From Flavobacterium laiguense (GTDB lineage Bacteria > Bacteroidota > Bacteroidia > Flavobacteriales > Flavobacteriaceae): 64,000 bases of DNA. Below are positions 16,973 to 25,317 of this stretch, piece after piece. The translations under genes were made by a program, and so were the position numbers. The stretch is from positions 1-64,000 of the forward strand of contig NZ_QCZH01000012.1 in the NCBI RefSeq assembly GCF_003097655.1. Reading direction: 5' to 3'. Under the pieces are notes generated by a model. It did no database searches, had not been told where the DNA came from, and saw only the letters and a program-made list of their open reading frames with translations. Numbering within the stretch: position 1 is the stretch's first letter; each line of letters opens with the position of its first letter.

Positions 16973-18307
16973 ATGAAATATAAATCACAAAAAGTAGCCT
17001 ATTGGTTTTTTGCACTGTGTATGCTTTTGTTCTCACTGCAAATTGTCTATGGTTTTATAATGGGCTTTGATCGAATAGGAATACAAGGATTACACGAAAT
17101 TGTACCTTTTAATGTAGCACGAGCGGTACATACCAATTTACTGGTGGTGTGGTTGTTAACGGGTTTTATGGGAGCGGCTTATTACATCATTCCCGAAGAA
17201 GCCCAACGAGAACTGATTAGCGTAAAATGGGCTTATGTACAATTAATTTCGCTAGCAGTTGTTGGTGTGGTGGCCATTGTTGGTTTTCACTTCAACCACT
17301 GGGAAGGTAGAAAGTTTCTTGAAATTCCGAGAGAATTGGATTTTCTGGTAGTTATCAATGTATTGTTATTCTTGGGTTTGATTTTAGGAACGCTTTTCAA
17401 AGGAAAACGACAAACTACAACCGCACTGGTATTGACTATGGGATTGCTTTTTGCTGCCTTACTGTATTTACCGGGAATGATTTGGTTTGACAGTCAGGTT
17501 ATGGATTCATTCTTCCGTTGGTGGGTAGTTCACTTGTGGGTTGAAGGGGTTTGGGAATTAATTATGGGAGGTATTCTTTCGTACTTATTAATCAAATTGA
17601 CTGGGGTTGATAGAGAAGTTATTGAGAAATGGTTGTACGTAATTGTTGGATTGACTTTCCTTTCTGGAGTTTTAGGAACTGGACACCACTATTATTATAT
17701 CGGAGTAAATAAAATTTGGTTAATCGTTGGTGGAATTTTCTCTGCACTGGAACCTTTGGCTTTCTTGGCAATGGCGTTGTTTGCGGTAAATATGTATCGC
17801 AAAGGCGAAAAAAGCCATCCTAATAAAATTGCCTTATTCTGGACCATTGGTTCTTCTATAGTATCTTTTGTTGGAGCAGGGTTACTAGGTTTCGCACATA
17901 CATTACCTCAAACCAATCTATATACTCACGGAACATTGGTTACAGCCATGCACGGACATTATGCTTTTTGGGGCGCTTATGCCATGATTGTTTTGGCGAT
18001 AATCAGTTATGCATTACCAAATGTAACTGGTCGTAAGAGATACCAAAGCACTACAGGAATGGCCGCTTTTTGGTTATCGAATGTCGGGATGTTAGGAATG
18101 ACAGTTGCTTTTGGAGTAGCTGGTGTGGTGCAAGTATATTTAGAGCGAAAAATGAAAATGGAATTCATGGTAGTGCAAAACGAAATCAGTATTCACTTTG
18201 TGGTATTGTTGATTTGTGCAACCATGTTCACTACCGGAATAGGGCTCTTTATTTATGATTTTGTTAAATACGGCAGACCTTCGGATGAAGCTTTAGAGGT
18301 TAAATAA
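16973..18307 (+). CDS. norB: Nitric oxide reductase catalytic subunit (cNOR)
   Basis: NorB is the membrane subunit that reduces 2 NO to N2O at a heme b3/non-heme iron site. The 444-residue protein has about twelve helices. Ligand histidines are visible: H53 in NVARAVHTNLLVVW, HLWVEGVWEL (His plus two Glu of the iron site), GTGHHYYYIG and HGTLVTAMHGHYAFWG. The short length and a separate NorC identify a cytochrome-dependent cNOR rather than a quinol-dependent qNOR. It is cotranscribed with norC; a hairpin follows before norQ. Confidence 0.96.
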   Translation: MKYKSQKVAYWFFALCMLLFSLQIVYGFIMGFDRIGIQGLHEIVPFNVARAVHTNLLVVWLLTGFMGAAYYIIPEEAQRELISVKWAYVQLISLAVVGVVAIVGFHFNHWEGRKFLEIPRELDFLVVINVLLFLGLILGTLFKGKRQTTTALVLTMGLLFAALLYLPGMIWFDSQVMDSFFRWWVVHLWVEGVWELIMGGILSYLLIKLTGVDREVIEKWLYVIVGLTFLSGVLGTGHHYYYIGVNKIWLIVGGIFSALEPLAFLAMALFAVNMYRKGEKSHPNKIALFWTIGSSIVSFVGAGLLGFAHTLPQTNLYTHGTLVTAMHGHYAFWGAYAMIVLAIISYALPNVTGRKRYQSTTGMAAFWLSNVGMLGMTVAFGVAGVVQVYLERKMKMEFMVVQNEISIHFVVLLICATMFTTGIGLFIYDFVKYGRPSDEALEVK

Positions 18308-18331
18308 GTTTACTAATTCACTTTTTTTTTT

Positions 18332-18406
18332 AATCAGAACGCTTTATTGATGGTTTTTTAGAACTGCATTTCCAGAAAAACAATTGATATCGTGTTCTGA
18401 TTTTTT
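18332..18406 (+). terminator. Possible terminator/attenuator between norB and norQ
   Basis: AATCAGAAC (18332-18340) pairs with GTTCTGATT (18394-18402), followed by T's, with a loop of about 53 bases. It may reduce transcription from norCB into norQD, giving less chaperone than enzyme. Confidence 0.45.
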
Positions 18407-18423
18407 ATTTAAAAAATACTACA

Positions 18424-19203
18424 ATGTCACAAAACACACCATATTACCATACCGTAGGCAAAGAAGTAGAAGTCTTTGAACATTCCTATAAAAACAAAAT
18501 TCCTTTTTTGCTAAAAGGTCCTACCGGAACGGGGAAATCCCGATTTGTAGAATTCATGGCGCATCAATTGGATAAAAAGCTCATCACGATTAGCTGTCAT
18601 GAAGAAACTTCTTCCACCGATTTAATTGGGCGATTCATTATAAAAGGAGCCGAGACCGTTTGGATTGATGGTCCGTTGACCACTGCCGTAAAAGAAGGAG
18701 CGATTATCTATCTGGATGAGGTGGCGGAAGCCCGTCCTGATGTGATTGTGGCTATTCACTCCTTGACCGATCACCGACGCGTGCTCTTTATAGACAAACT
18801 GGGGGAAACGGTAAAAGCTCATGATGATTTTATGCTGGTTGCCTCTTTTAATCCTGGATATCAAAGAGGATTCAAAGAACTGAAACCTTCCACTCGTCAG
18901 CGATTTATTGCCGCTTCTTTTGACTATCCAGAGCCGAAAATAGAAACGGAAATTTTGGTCAAAGAAACCAATATTGACAATGATACCGCCAAGAAATTAG
19001 TAGCCATTGGTAACAAAATTAGAAATTTAACCGAATTAGGATTGACCGAAACGGTTTCTACGCGACTTCTGGTAGATGCCGCGAAAATCATTCACAGCGG
19101 ATTGCCAAAACGATTATCCGTTCACGTCGCCGTTGTAGAACCGCTGACTGATGATTTGCAAACCGTAGAAGCATTGAAGGATTTATGTAATCTGATGATA
19201 TAA
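18424..19203 (+). CDS. norQ: NorQ-type MoxR AAA+ ATPase
   Basis: NorQ with NorD activates NO reductase, probably by helping insert the non-heme iron. The 259-residue protein has a Walker A GPTGTGKS (residues 32-39), a Walker B AIIYLDEVAEA near 91-101 and an FNPGYQRGFKELKPSTRQRF segment (sensor/arginine region) typical of the CbbQ/NirQ/NorQ group. It is followed by norD 90 bases later on the same strand. Confidence 0.92.
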   Translation: MSQNTPYYHTVGKEVEVFEHSYKNKIPFLLKGPTGTGKSRFVEFMAHQLDKKLITISCHEETSSTDLIGRFIIKGAETVWIDGPLTTAVKEGAIIYLDEVAEARPDVIVAIHSLTDHRRVLFIDKLGETVKAHDDFMLVASFNPGYQRGFKELKPSTRQRFIAASFDYPEPKIETEILVKETNIDNDTAKKLVAIGNKIRNLTELGLTETVSTRLLVDAAKIIHSGLPKRLSVHVAVVEPLTDDLQTVEALKDLCNLMI

Positions 19204-19222
19204 TAAAAAGTTATCAGTGGTC

Positions 19223-19283
19223 AGTTTACAGTCGCAGTGTGAACGGAGGCCGAGACTGAAAACTGAGACTGCGACTGAAAACT
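19223..19283. repeat. 16-base inverted repeat between norQ and norD
   Basis: AGTTTACAGTCGCAGT (19223-19238) and ACTGCGACTGAAAACT (19268-19283) are inverted with one mismatch. Similar CAGTTTTCAG/CTGAAAACTG arms occur at 56390-56419, so it belongs to a dispersed family. Confidence 0.55.
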
Positions 19284-19293
19284 AAAAAAAAAT

Positions 19294-21069
19294 ATGGGTT
19301 TCGAAATAGATGAATACTTAGTTGGGAAATTCTTTCAACAATTAAAAAAAAGCAAAAAAGTTTCTCCCGAAATTACTGCCAGGACCATTATGTTGAGTGA
19401 GATAAAACCGCGTTTGACAATTTTGGCACGTGCCATAACGGGAAATCCTATCGAAATATTTCCCGCAGAACGTGAAGGAGGGTATAAAAATAATAATTTT
19501 TTCCTCCCAATCTCGTTTGCCGAATTGCCTACGCTGGAGGAGAATCTTACTTTTTACCATTTTCGACTTTTATACTTATGCGTGCAACAACGTTTGAATC
19601 ACAATTGGAAAGTAGAAGAAACCGAACCAACGTTAATCCTTTCGCAACAAAAAGCATTGGAAACATCTAAGGAAATTCTGTCTATATTGTTTCAAGAATT
19701 TTCTATTGATGCACAGTTTCTGGTAGATGCCAAAAATCATTTTATTCAAAAAACAGCTACCAAAAAAGATCCTGATTTCTCTTGGCTATTTGGTAAATGG
19801 ATGAAAAATGAAGTTGTAATCGATTCCGATGAGACGTTGAAAAACTTCTCGGATAAGACTAAAAAACCGAATGAAATTCAGCCTTTAACTACGCTTAAAG
19901 CAAAAGCCGTAGAGGAAGTTGTTACAGTAGAACTCGATAAAAAGCAACAGGAGGATTATGTCATGTTGCATAATTTTGAAAAAGTCGAAACCGCCGAAGA
20001 ATTCAATGGGAACTGGCGTGATTTTGATGGATCAGATGAACTCGAAGATCATCAAGACGCCTTGGAAGAATTGAATATGAAATACACCGTTCGTGTTGAT
20101 GATACTACGCATTCCGTATATCAAGCCGATTTTATTGAAAATACCACGATTTCCGAAAGTGCTGAGGTGGATGAAAAAGGATTTCATCATACCTATGATG
20201 AATGGGATTTTAGTAAAAATAGTTACAAGGACAGTTTTTGTAAAGTATACCCAAAATCACAACTTAAAACGGATAGCGATTATTACAAAAAAACAATAGT
20301 AAAGAATGCGTCCACTTTGATGGGCTTGCGTAAAATGTTGACGAATGTTAATAACAAAATGCAACAACAAAAAAGACAAACTCAAGGCGATGAATTTGAT
20401 ATTGACGCCATAACCGATTTGTATGTAGATGTACATTCAAGAAGAACGCCTTCGGATAAAATTTATGTTTCAAATCGAAAAAAAGAAAAAGATTTGTCTA
20501 TTCTGATTCTGTTAGATATCAGCCTTTCAAGTGATGGTTATGCAGCCGGAAACCGTGTGATTGATGTAGAGAAAGAAGTTTCTATTTTGTTTGGGGAAAT
20601 TTTAAACGAGTTCAATATCGATTTTTCGATAGATAGTTTTTATTCCAAAACCAGAAATTATTCGACCTATCTAACAGTAAAGGATTTTGACGAAAGTTGG
20701 AATGTTGCCAAACACAAAGTGGGAGCTATAGAACCCAGTGGATACACCAGAATTGGAGCGGCTTTGCGACATGCAGGTGTACGTCTCGACAAACGAAGCA
20801 CCAAAAACAAATGGGTAATCCTAATTTCTGATGGAAAACCCAATGACTACGATAAATACGAAGGAAAATATGGAATCAATGATGTAAAACAAGCCCTTCG
20901 AGAACTTAATTCAAAAAATATTAATTCCTATGCATTGGCTATTGAGGCCGAAGCCAAATATTATTTGCCTCAAATGTTTGGGCAAAATCACTATCAAATT
21001 CTAACGACTCCAGTTGAGTTGTTACAATCTTTAGTGAAATTATATGAAAAGATTAAACATCAAAAATGA
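19294..21069 (+). CDS. norD: NorD-type VWA-domain activator of nitric oxide reductase
   Basis: NorD works with NorQ as its adaptor to mature NorCB. The 591-residue protein has a variable, acidic N-terminal two-thirds and a C-terminal von Willebrand A domain. A MIDAS-type LLDISLSSDG (DxSxS) lies near residue 405 and VILISDGKPNDYD near 515. A polar linker rich in Gln and Lys precedes the VWA part. The pairing with the MoxR ATPase and the norCB context make the assignment firm. Confidence 0.9.
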   Translation: MGFEIDEYLVGKFFQQLKKSKKVSPEITARTIMLSEIKPRLTILARAITGNPIEIFPAEREGGYKNNNFFLPISFAELPTLEENLTFYHFRLLYLCVQQRLNHNWKVEETEPTLILSQQKALETSKEILSILFQEFSIDAQFLVDAKNHFIQKTATKKDPDFSWLFGKWMKNEVVIDSDETLKNFSDKTKKPNEIQPLTTLKAKAVEEVVTVELDKKQQEDYVMLHNFEKVETAEEFNGNWRDFDGSDELEDHQDALEELNMKYTVRVDDTTHSVYQADFIENTTISESAEVDEKGFHHTYDEWDFSKNSYKDSFCKVYPKSQLKTDSDYYKKTIVKNASTLMGLRKMLTNVNNKMQQQKRQTQGDEFDIDAITDLYVDVHSRRTPSDKIYVSNRKKEKDLSILILLDISLSSDGYAAGNRVIDVEKEVSILFGEILNEFNIDFSIDSFYSKTRNYSTYLTVKDFDESWNVAKHKVGAIEPSGYTRIGAALRHAGVRLDKRSTKNKWVILISDGKPNDYDKYEGKYGINDVKQALRELNSKNINSYALAIEAEAKYYLPQMFGQNHYQILTTPVELLQSLVKLYEKIKHQK

Positions 21070-21097
21070 AAATGAAATAAGCCATTTTTTTTTAATG

Positions 21098-21137
21098 AAC
21101 CATTAAGGGATTAAGTCTTATTAATGTCTTAATGGTT
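21098..21137. repeat. AACCATTAAG inverted repeat, short copy
   Basis: AACCATTAAG (21098-21107) and CTTAATGGTT (21128-21137) are inverted. A longer version with 28-base arms lies at 37692-37829. It is in the spacer after norD and could act as a terminator. Confidence 0.5.
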
Positions 21138-21182
21138 AAAAAAACAAAAAGGAAAATGGTTCCAAAATAAAAATAATTAATA

Positions 21183-22148
21183 ATGACAGAGACAATCAAT
21201 ACCACAGCATTGCCGGAAGGACATCCCGTTTGGATTTACTTTCAGGAAAAAGAAATTATCAATAGCCTTTTGGAAGAAATTAAAGCGGTAAATCCATTGG
21301 TAGATTTGCCAAAATACACGAATATATTCCATCAGTTGCTTACCATAGAAAAGCGTTTTACCCGAAAAGAAAATCAGCTTTTTCCATTTTTAGAAAAAAA
21401 AGGATGGGTAGGGCCTTCGCAAGGAATGTGGTCGTTTCATGATAATTTGAGAGAGCAATTCCGATTGATTCAGTACTATCTCAAAATGAATAATCCTGAA
21501 AAGATAAAAACCAATACTCCGTTTTTGACAGATGGAATTTCTCGATTGATGGGAGTTGAAGAGGATGTGCTATTCCCAAATGCATTAGATATACTAACCG
21601 ATAATGATTGGATCGAAATGCGAAAAGGCGAAGAAGAAATTGGCTGGATGTTATCCCAAACACCTCCATCTTTTCCAAAAGTGGAATATGTACATCCGAG
21701 TGAAGATTTTACTGTTAGAGAAATGCCTTTTTCTTTAGAAAATACTTCGCATTATGATGAAGGATACATGACTGTGGAGCAAGTGAATTTGCTTTTCAAA
21801 ACGATGCCTTTGGATTTGACCTATGTTGACGAAAATGACAAAGTGATTTTCTACAACAGGGGAGAAGAGCGTGTGTTTCCTAGGAGTGCGGGTATTATTG
21901 GACGTGAAGTTAAATTTTGTCATCCTCCCAAAAGTGTGGGTACCGTACTCAAAATCTTGGACGAATTTAGAAAAGGAACTCAAAATGAATCGTCGTTTTG
22001 GATTAATTACAAAGAACGCCTGATTTACATTCGCTATTTTGCCGTGAGGGATGCCAATAAAAACTACAAAGGTGTGATTGAAATGTCTCAGGATATTACA
22101 GACATCAAGAAGATTGAAGGCGAAAAAAGATTGTTGGATTGGGAATAA
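21183..22148 (+). CDS. Hemerythrin-like/PAS two-domain protein
   Basis: The 321-residue soluble protein has an N-terminal hemerythrin/HHE-type helical domain (about 15-150), with HPVWIYF, IFHQLLTIEKRFTRKENQLFPF, SFHDNLREQF and EEDVLFP supplying His and Glu ligands. A PAS domain follows (about 200-315), with MPLDLTYVDENDKVIFYNRGE and the PAS C-terminal signature GVIEMSQDITDIKKIEG. The order resembles DUF438/PAS proteins. No output domain is present. Its place between norD and norE suggests that a di-iron or heme centre senses or binds NO; that is inference. Confidence 0.8.
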   Translation: MTETINTTALPEGHPVWIYFQEKEIINSLLEEIKAVNPLVDLPKYTNIFHQLLTIEKRFTRKENQLFPFLEKKGWVGPSQGMWSFHDNLREQFRLIQYYLKMNNPEKIKTNTPFLTDGISRLMGVEEDVLFPNALDILTDNDWIEMRKGEEEIGWMLSQTPPSFPKVEYVHPSEDFTVREMPFSLENTSHYDEGYMTVEQVNLLFKTMPLDLTYVDENDKVIFYNRGEERVFPRSAGIIGREVKFCHPPKSVGTVLKILDEFRKGTQNESSFWINYKERLIYIRYFAVRDANKNYKGVIEMSQDITDIKKIEGEKRLLDWE

Positions 22149-22166
22149 AAGACAATCTAAAGGTCT

Positions 22167-22250
22167 CCAACAGTTGAAACTGTTGGCTATGGAATTTGCC
22201 AACACTTATTAATTAAACATGTAACCATAGCCCAAGGTTTCAACTTTGGG
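22167..22250. repeat. Paired dispersed palindromes, second copy
   Basis: CCAACAGTTGAAACTGTTGG (22167-22186) and CCCAAGGTTTCAACTTTGGG (22231-22250). They are the two palindromes of 8660-8749 in reversed order. In the first, both arms changed together (G-C to A-T). Confidence 0.75.
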
Positions 22251-22282
22251 TAACTTTGTAATGTGTTTTGCAAACAACAATT

Positions 22283-22864
22283 ATGAATACCCTAAAAATT
22301 AATTATAAAAACATCTATTATCCGCCGGGAGGAATCTTGATGTGGATTATTATTTTTCTTGAACTCATTACTTTCGGGATGGCACTCGTGGCTTTTGTTT
22401 ATTATGGAAATGAGCAACGCGAATTGTTTCACCATTCTAGAATGCAATTGAATACCACTTTTGGAGCCATAAATACAGTTTTCTTATTGACAAGCGGATT
22501 TTTTATGGCCAATGCAGTGCATCAATTTAAGGAGAAGGAAATCCAGAAATCATCTGTATTCTTTAAATTGGCTATGTTGGGGGGATTCTTGTTCTTAGGA
22601 CTCAAAAGCATTGAATATTATCATAAAATAGAAAGCGGAATTTCATTGGACACCAATATGTTTTATACTTTTTATTGGTTGTTGACTGGATTTCACGTGA
22701 TTCATGTTATTATGGGATTGGTTATTTTAGGTTGGACCAATTACGGAATGACAAAAAAAGATTCGGATACCATTACTGAAGATGTCGAAGCCTGCGCAGC
22801 TTTTTGGCACATGTGTGACTTGATTTGGTTATTGTTGTTTCCAGTACTTTATTTAATTTTTTAA
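22283..22864 (+). CDS. norE: Cytochrome c oxidase subunit III-like protein (NorE)
   Basis: The 193-residue protein has five membrane helices and belongs to the heme-copper oxidase subunit III family. It has WIIIFLELITFG early, HQFKEKEIQKSS in the middle, and TGFHVIHVIMGLVILGW plus AAFWHMCDLIWLLLFPVLYL at the end. In denitrifiers the homologue NorE accompanies NorF and helps NO reductase activity. A TTG at 22268 is in frame, but ATG 22283 is preferred. It is followed by norF after 2 bases. Confidence 0.85.
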   Translation: MNTLKINYKNIYYPPGGILMWIIIFLELITFGMALVAFVYYGNEQRELFHHSRMQLNTTFGAINTVFLLTSGFFMANAVHQFKEKEIQKSSVFFKLAMLGGFLFLGLKSIEYYHKIESGISLDTNMFYTFYWLLTGFHVIHVIMGLVILGWTNYGMTKKDSDTITEDVEACAAFWHMCDLIWLLLFPVLYLIF

Positions 22865-22866
22865 AA

Positions 22867-23109
22867 ATGCAAAAATCACTAATTTTCGTTTATGGAGTTT
22901 TGATAGCACTCACCATTGCTACAGCTTTGATTGCCAATTTTATGTTGGTTTCGCCTTTTGTAGTGTCTTTAATAATGGGATTAGCCGTTTTCAAATTTTC
23001 ACTTGTTACTTTTCAATTTATGGAATTAAAAAAAGCAAATTCGTTCTGGAAAGTTAGCTTAACTTTAACTTTAGGGCTAATTGTATTGCTGATTATCTTT
23101 TTAAAATAA
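22867..23109 (+). CDS. norF: Cytochrome oxidase subunit IV-like small membrane protein (NorF)
   Basis: The 80-residue protein has three hydrophobic helices (about 3-22, 26-47 and 57-79) and the FKFSLVTFQFMELKKANSFWK segment of the prokaryotic COX4/NorF family. It starts at ATG 22867, 2 bases after norE, so the pair is coupled. Its likely role is as an accessory subunit of NO reductase with NorE. The small size makes the family call from position and pattern together. Confidence 0.78.
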   Translation: MQKSLIFVYGVLIALTIATALIANFMLVSPFVVSLIMGLAVFKFSLVTFQFMELKKANSFWKVSLTLTLGLIVLLIIFLK

Positions 23110-23130
23110 TCCTTAAAAAAAAGTTAAGAA

Positions 23131-23146
23131 CATGATTTTTATCATG
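23131..23146. promoter_or_regulatory. FNR/DNR-like site in nirK promoter
   Basis: CATGATTTTTATCATG, the same ATGATTTTTATCAT motif as at 16282-16295. It is 36 bases upstream of operator D. Confidence 0.65.
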
Positions 23147-23181
23147 ATTTTTTTAGTATTCATCCTTTAATTTTACGTCAT

Positions 23182-23207
23182 AATAAAAGACAAGTTTGTC
23201 TCTTATT
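23182..23207. promoter_or_regulatory. Palindromic operator D, nirK leader
   Basis: Core GACAAGTTTGTC with arms AATAAAA/TCTTATT. Same pattern as operators A-C. It lies 27 bases before the nirK ATG. Confidence 0.7.
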
Positions 23208-23233
23208 TGAATTATCATTTAACCTTAATTATT

Positions 23234-24709
23234 ATGAAACCAAAACAACAAAATGGCAAACGAATCAAAATAGTTTTAGCAGCATGCTTAACTGTTTCGT
23301 TAGGATTATTAGCGTTCAATCACTACAAACCAGGTAGTGATGCGGATAGCAACAAGTACATTAAAGTAGAAGGACAGCAAGAGGCCGAATTAACTGCTCC
23401 TCCTTTTGTGCCAAAACCTGTAGGCGATCGTGCAGCAACAAAGTTAGTTGTTCACATGGAAATTAAAGAACAAGAAGGAGAAATGGCCGATGGTGTAAAA
23501 TATACCTATTGGACATTTGGAGGGTCAGTACCAGGAAGTTTTATCAGAACTCGTGTGGGTGATGAGGTGGAATTTCACTTAGAAAATCACCCAGACAACA
23601 AATTGTCTCATAATATCGATTTGCATGCTGTAACAGGACAAGGTGGAGGAGCTGCTTCTTCATTGGTTGCGCCAGGACATGAAAAAGTATTCAATTTCAA
23701 ATGTTTAAATCCAGGTTTGTATGTGTACCATTGTGCTACTGCACCAGTTGGGATGCACATTGCCAATGGAATGTATGGTTTGATTTTAGTGGAGCCAGAA
23801 GGAGGATTGCCAGCTGTAGACAAAGAATACTACGTAATGCAAGGTGATTTCTATACTTCAGGTAAAAATGGAGAGCCGGGTCTACAACAATTTGATATGG
23901 ATAAAGCGGTTAAAGAACAACCTGATTATGTTGTTTTTAATGGTAAAACAGGAGCGTTAGTGGGTGATAAAGCCCTTACTGCCAAAGTAGGTGAAACAGT
24001 TCGTATCTTTATGGGTAATGGAGGTCCTAACTTAGTTTCTTCTTTCCACGTGATAGGTGAAATTTTCGACAAAGTATATATCGAAGGTGGAGATATGATC
24101 AACAAAAATGTACAAACCACTTTGGTTCCTGCCGGTGGAGCTGCAATTGTAGAATTCAAATGTGAAGTGCCTGCAACTTTAGTCTTGGTGGATCACTCTA
24201 TCTTTAGAGCATTTAACAAAGGTGCGTTGGGTATGCTAAAAGTAGAAGGACCTGAAGATAAAACTATCTATTCAGGAACTACTCAAGAAGGAATTTATTT
24301 GGCAGAAGGTGGTGGAATTCAATCAATGCCTGTAGGTAAAAAAGAGGTAAAATCAACTAAGCCTAAAACTGTAGCTGAACAAATTAAATCAGGGAAAGAT
24401 GTATATGGTAAATCTTGTTTTGCTTGTCACCAATCTGAAGGGCAGGGAATTCCGACAGTATTTCCTCCATTGGCCAAATCTGATTTCTTGAATGGCAACA
24501 CTACAAAAGCGATTCATGCCGTTGTAAATGGTTTATCCGGAAATGTAACGGTGAATGGTACCAAGTACAATAATGTGATGCCTGCTCAAAACTTGAGTGA
24601 TGAAGAGATTGCAAACGTGTTGACTTATGTTTACAGTAGTTGGGGAAATAATAAAACTAATGTTACTGCATCTCAAGTAAAAGGACAAAGAAATCAAATA
24701 GGACACTAA
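23234..24709 (+). CDS. nirK: Copper nitrite reductase with C-terminal cytochrome c domain
   Basis: NirK reduces nitrite to NO. The 491-residue protein has an N-terminal membrane or signal segment (about 11-28; LAAC could be a lipobox) and two cupredoxin domains. Likely copper ligands are H126 and H131 (SHNIDLHAV, with D129 as catalytic Asp), then H166, C167, H175 and M180 in [17 protein letters not shown] third type-2 His lies in [12 protein letters not shown] linker of about 40 residues leads to a cytochrome c domain with CFACH near 395-399 and [11 protein letters not shown] as probable Met-ligand region. The fusion gives built-in electron delivery. ATG 23234 is preferred over an in-frame TTG at 23207. 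The promoter has FNR-like and palindromic sites. Confidence 0.95.
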   Translation: MKPKQQNGKRIKIVLAACLTVSLGLLAFNHYKPGSDADSNKYIKVEGQQEAELTAPPFVPKPVGDRAATKLVVHMEIKEQEGEMADGVKYTYWTFGGSVPGSFIRTRVGDEVEFHLENHPDNKLSHNIDLHAVTGQGGGAASSLVAPGHEKVFNFKCLNPGLYVYHCATAPVGMHIANGMYGLILVEPEGGLPAVDKEYYVMQGDFYTSGKNGEPGLQQFDMDKAVKEQPDYVVFNGKTGALVGDKALTAKVGETVRIFMGNGGPNLVSSFHVIGEIFDKVYIEGGDMINKNVQTTLVPAGGAAIVEFKCEVPATLVLVDHSIFRAFNKGALGMLKVEGPEDKTIYSGTTQEGIYLAEGGGIQSMPVGKKEVKSTKPKTVAEQIKSGKDVYGKSCFACHQSEGQGIPTVFPPLAKSDFLNGNTTKAIHAVVNGLSGNVTVNGTKYNNVMPAQNLSDEEIANVLTYVYSSWGNNKTNVTASQVKGQRNQIGH

Positions 24710-24720
24710 TAAATAAAATG

Positions 24721-24797
24721 CCGTTTGGATTAAGCCTTTTTATTGAATAACTTGCTTACTCAATTAAATTGATCTTTAATTAGGTTTAACCAAACGG
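24721..24797. repeat. Long hairpin between nirK and cytochrome c gene
   Basis: CCGTTTGGATTAAGCCT (24721-24737) pairs with AGGTTTAACCAAACGG (24782-24797) over about 15 pairs, with a 44-base loop. It may be an mRNA processing site or terminator. Confidence 0.55.
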
Positions 24798-24914
24798 TTT
24801 TGATTAACACAATAAAATTATAATTATGAAATGAGCATGTCCGAAAATTGGTCGCAAACACCAATGATGATATGCGAATTACATATGACCAAAAAAAACA
24901 ATAAAATTCAACAT

Positions 24915-25292
24915 ATGAAAAAGTTCATTTTTACTATTGCAATATTAGGATTTGCAATACAAGGGTATAGTCAAAATGCGGCCAAAGGTAAAGGCGTTTA
25001 TGATAAGGTATGTGTGGCTTGCCACCAACCAACAGGACAAGGAATTCCAGGTGCTTTTCCTCCACTGGCCAAGTCGGACTATTTGAATGCCGATGTGAAC
25101 CGTGCCATTAAAGGAGTAGTTAAAGGATTAACTGGGCCAATCACGGTAAATGGTAAAAAATTCAATAGTGCGATGCCAGCTCAAGCATTAAGTGACCAAC
25201 AAATTGCGGACGCATTAACTTATGTTTACGCTAGCTGGGGAAACAGCAAAAAAGTGATTACACCTGCTATGGTTAAAGCACAACGAAAATAG
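24915..25292 (+). CDS. Periplasmic cytochrome c, paralogue of the NirK C-terminal domain
   Basis: The 125-residue protein has a signal peptide (MKKFIFTIAILGFAIQGYSQ) and one class I heme c site CVACH. From the heme site on it matches the cytochrome domain of the preceding NirK closely: both have [34 protein letters not shown] and VK.QR. A tandem domain duplication is likely. ATG 24915 gives a proper signal peptide; the frame is open further upstream to 24831. It probably supplies electrons to NirK or NorC. Confidence 0.9.
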   Translation: MKKFIFTIAILGFAIQGYSQNAAKGKGVYDKVCVACHQPTGQGIPGAFPPLAKSDYLNADVNRAIKGVVKGLTGPITVNGKKFNSAMPAQALSDQQIADALTYVYASWGNSKKVITPAMVKAQRK

Positions 25293-25317
25293 ATTTTAAA
25301 CTTTAAAGAGTTTCACT

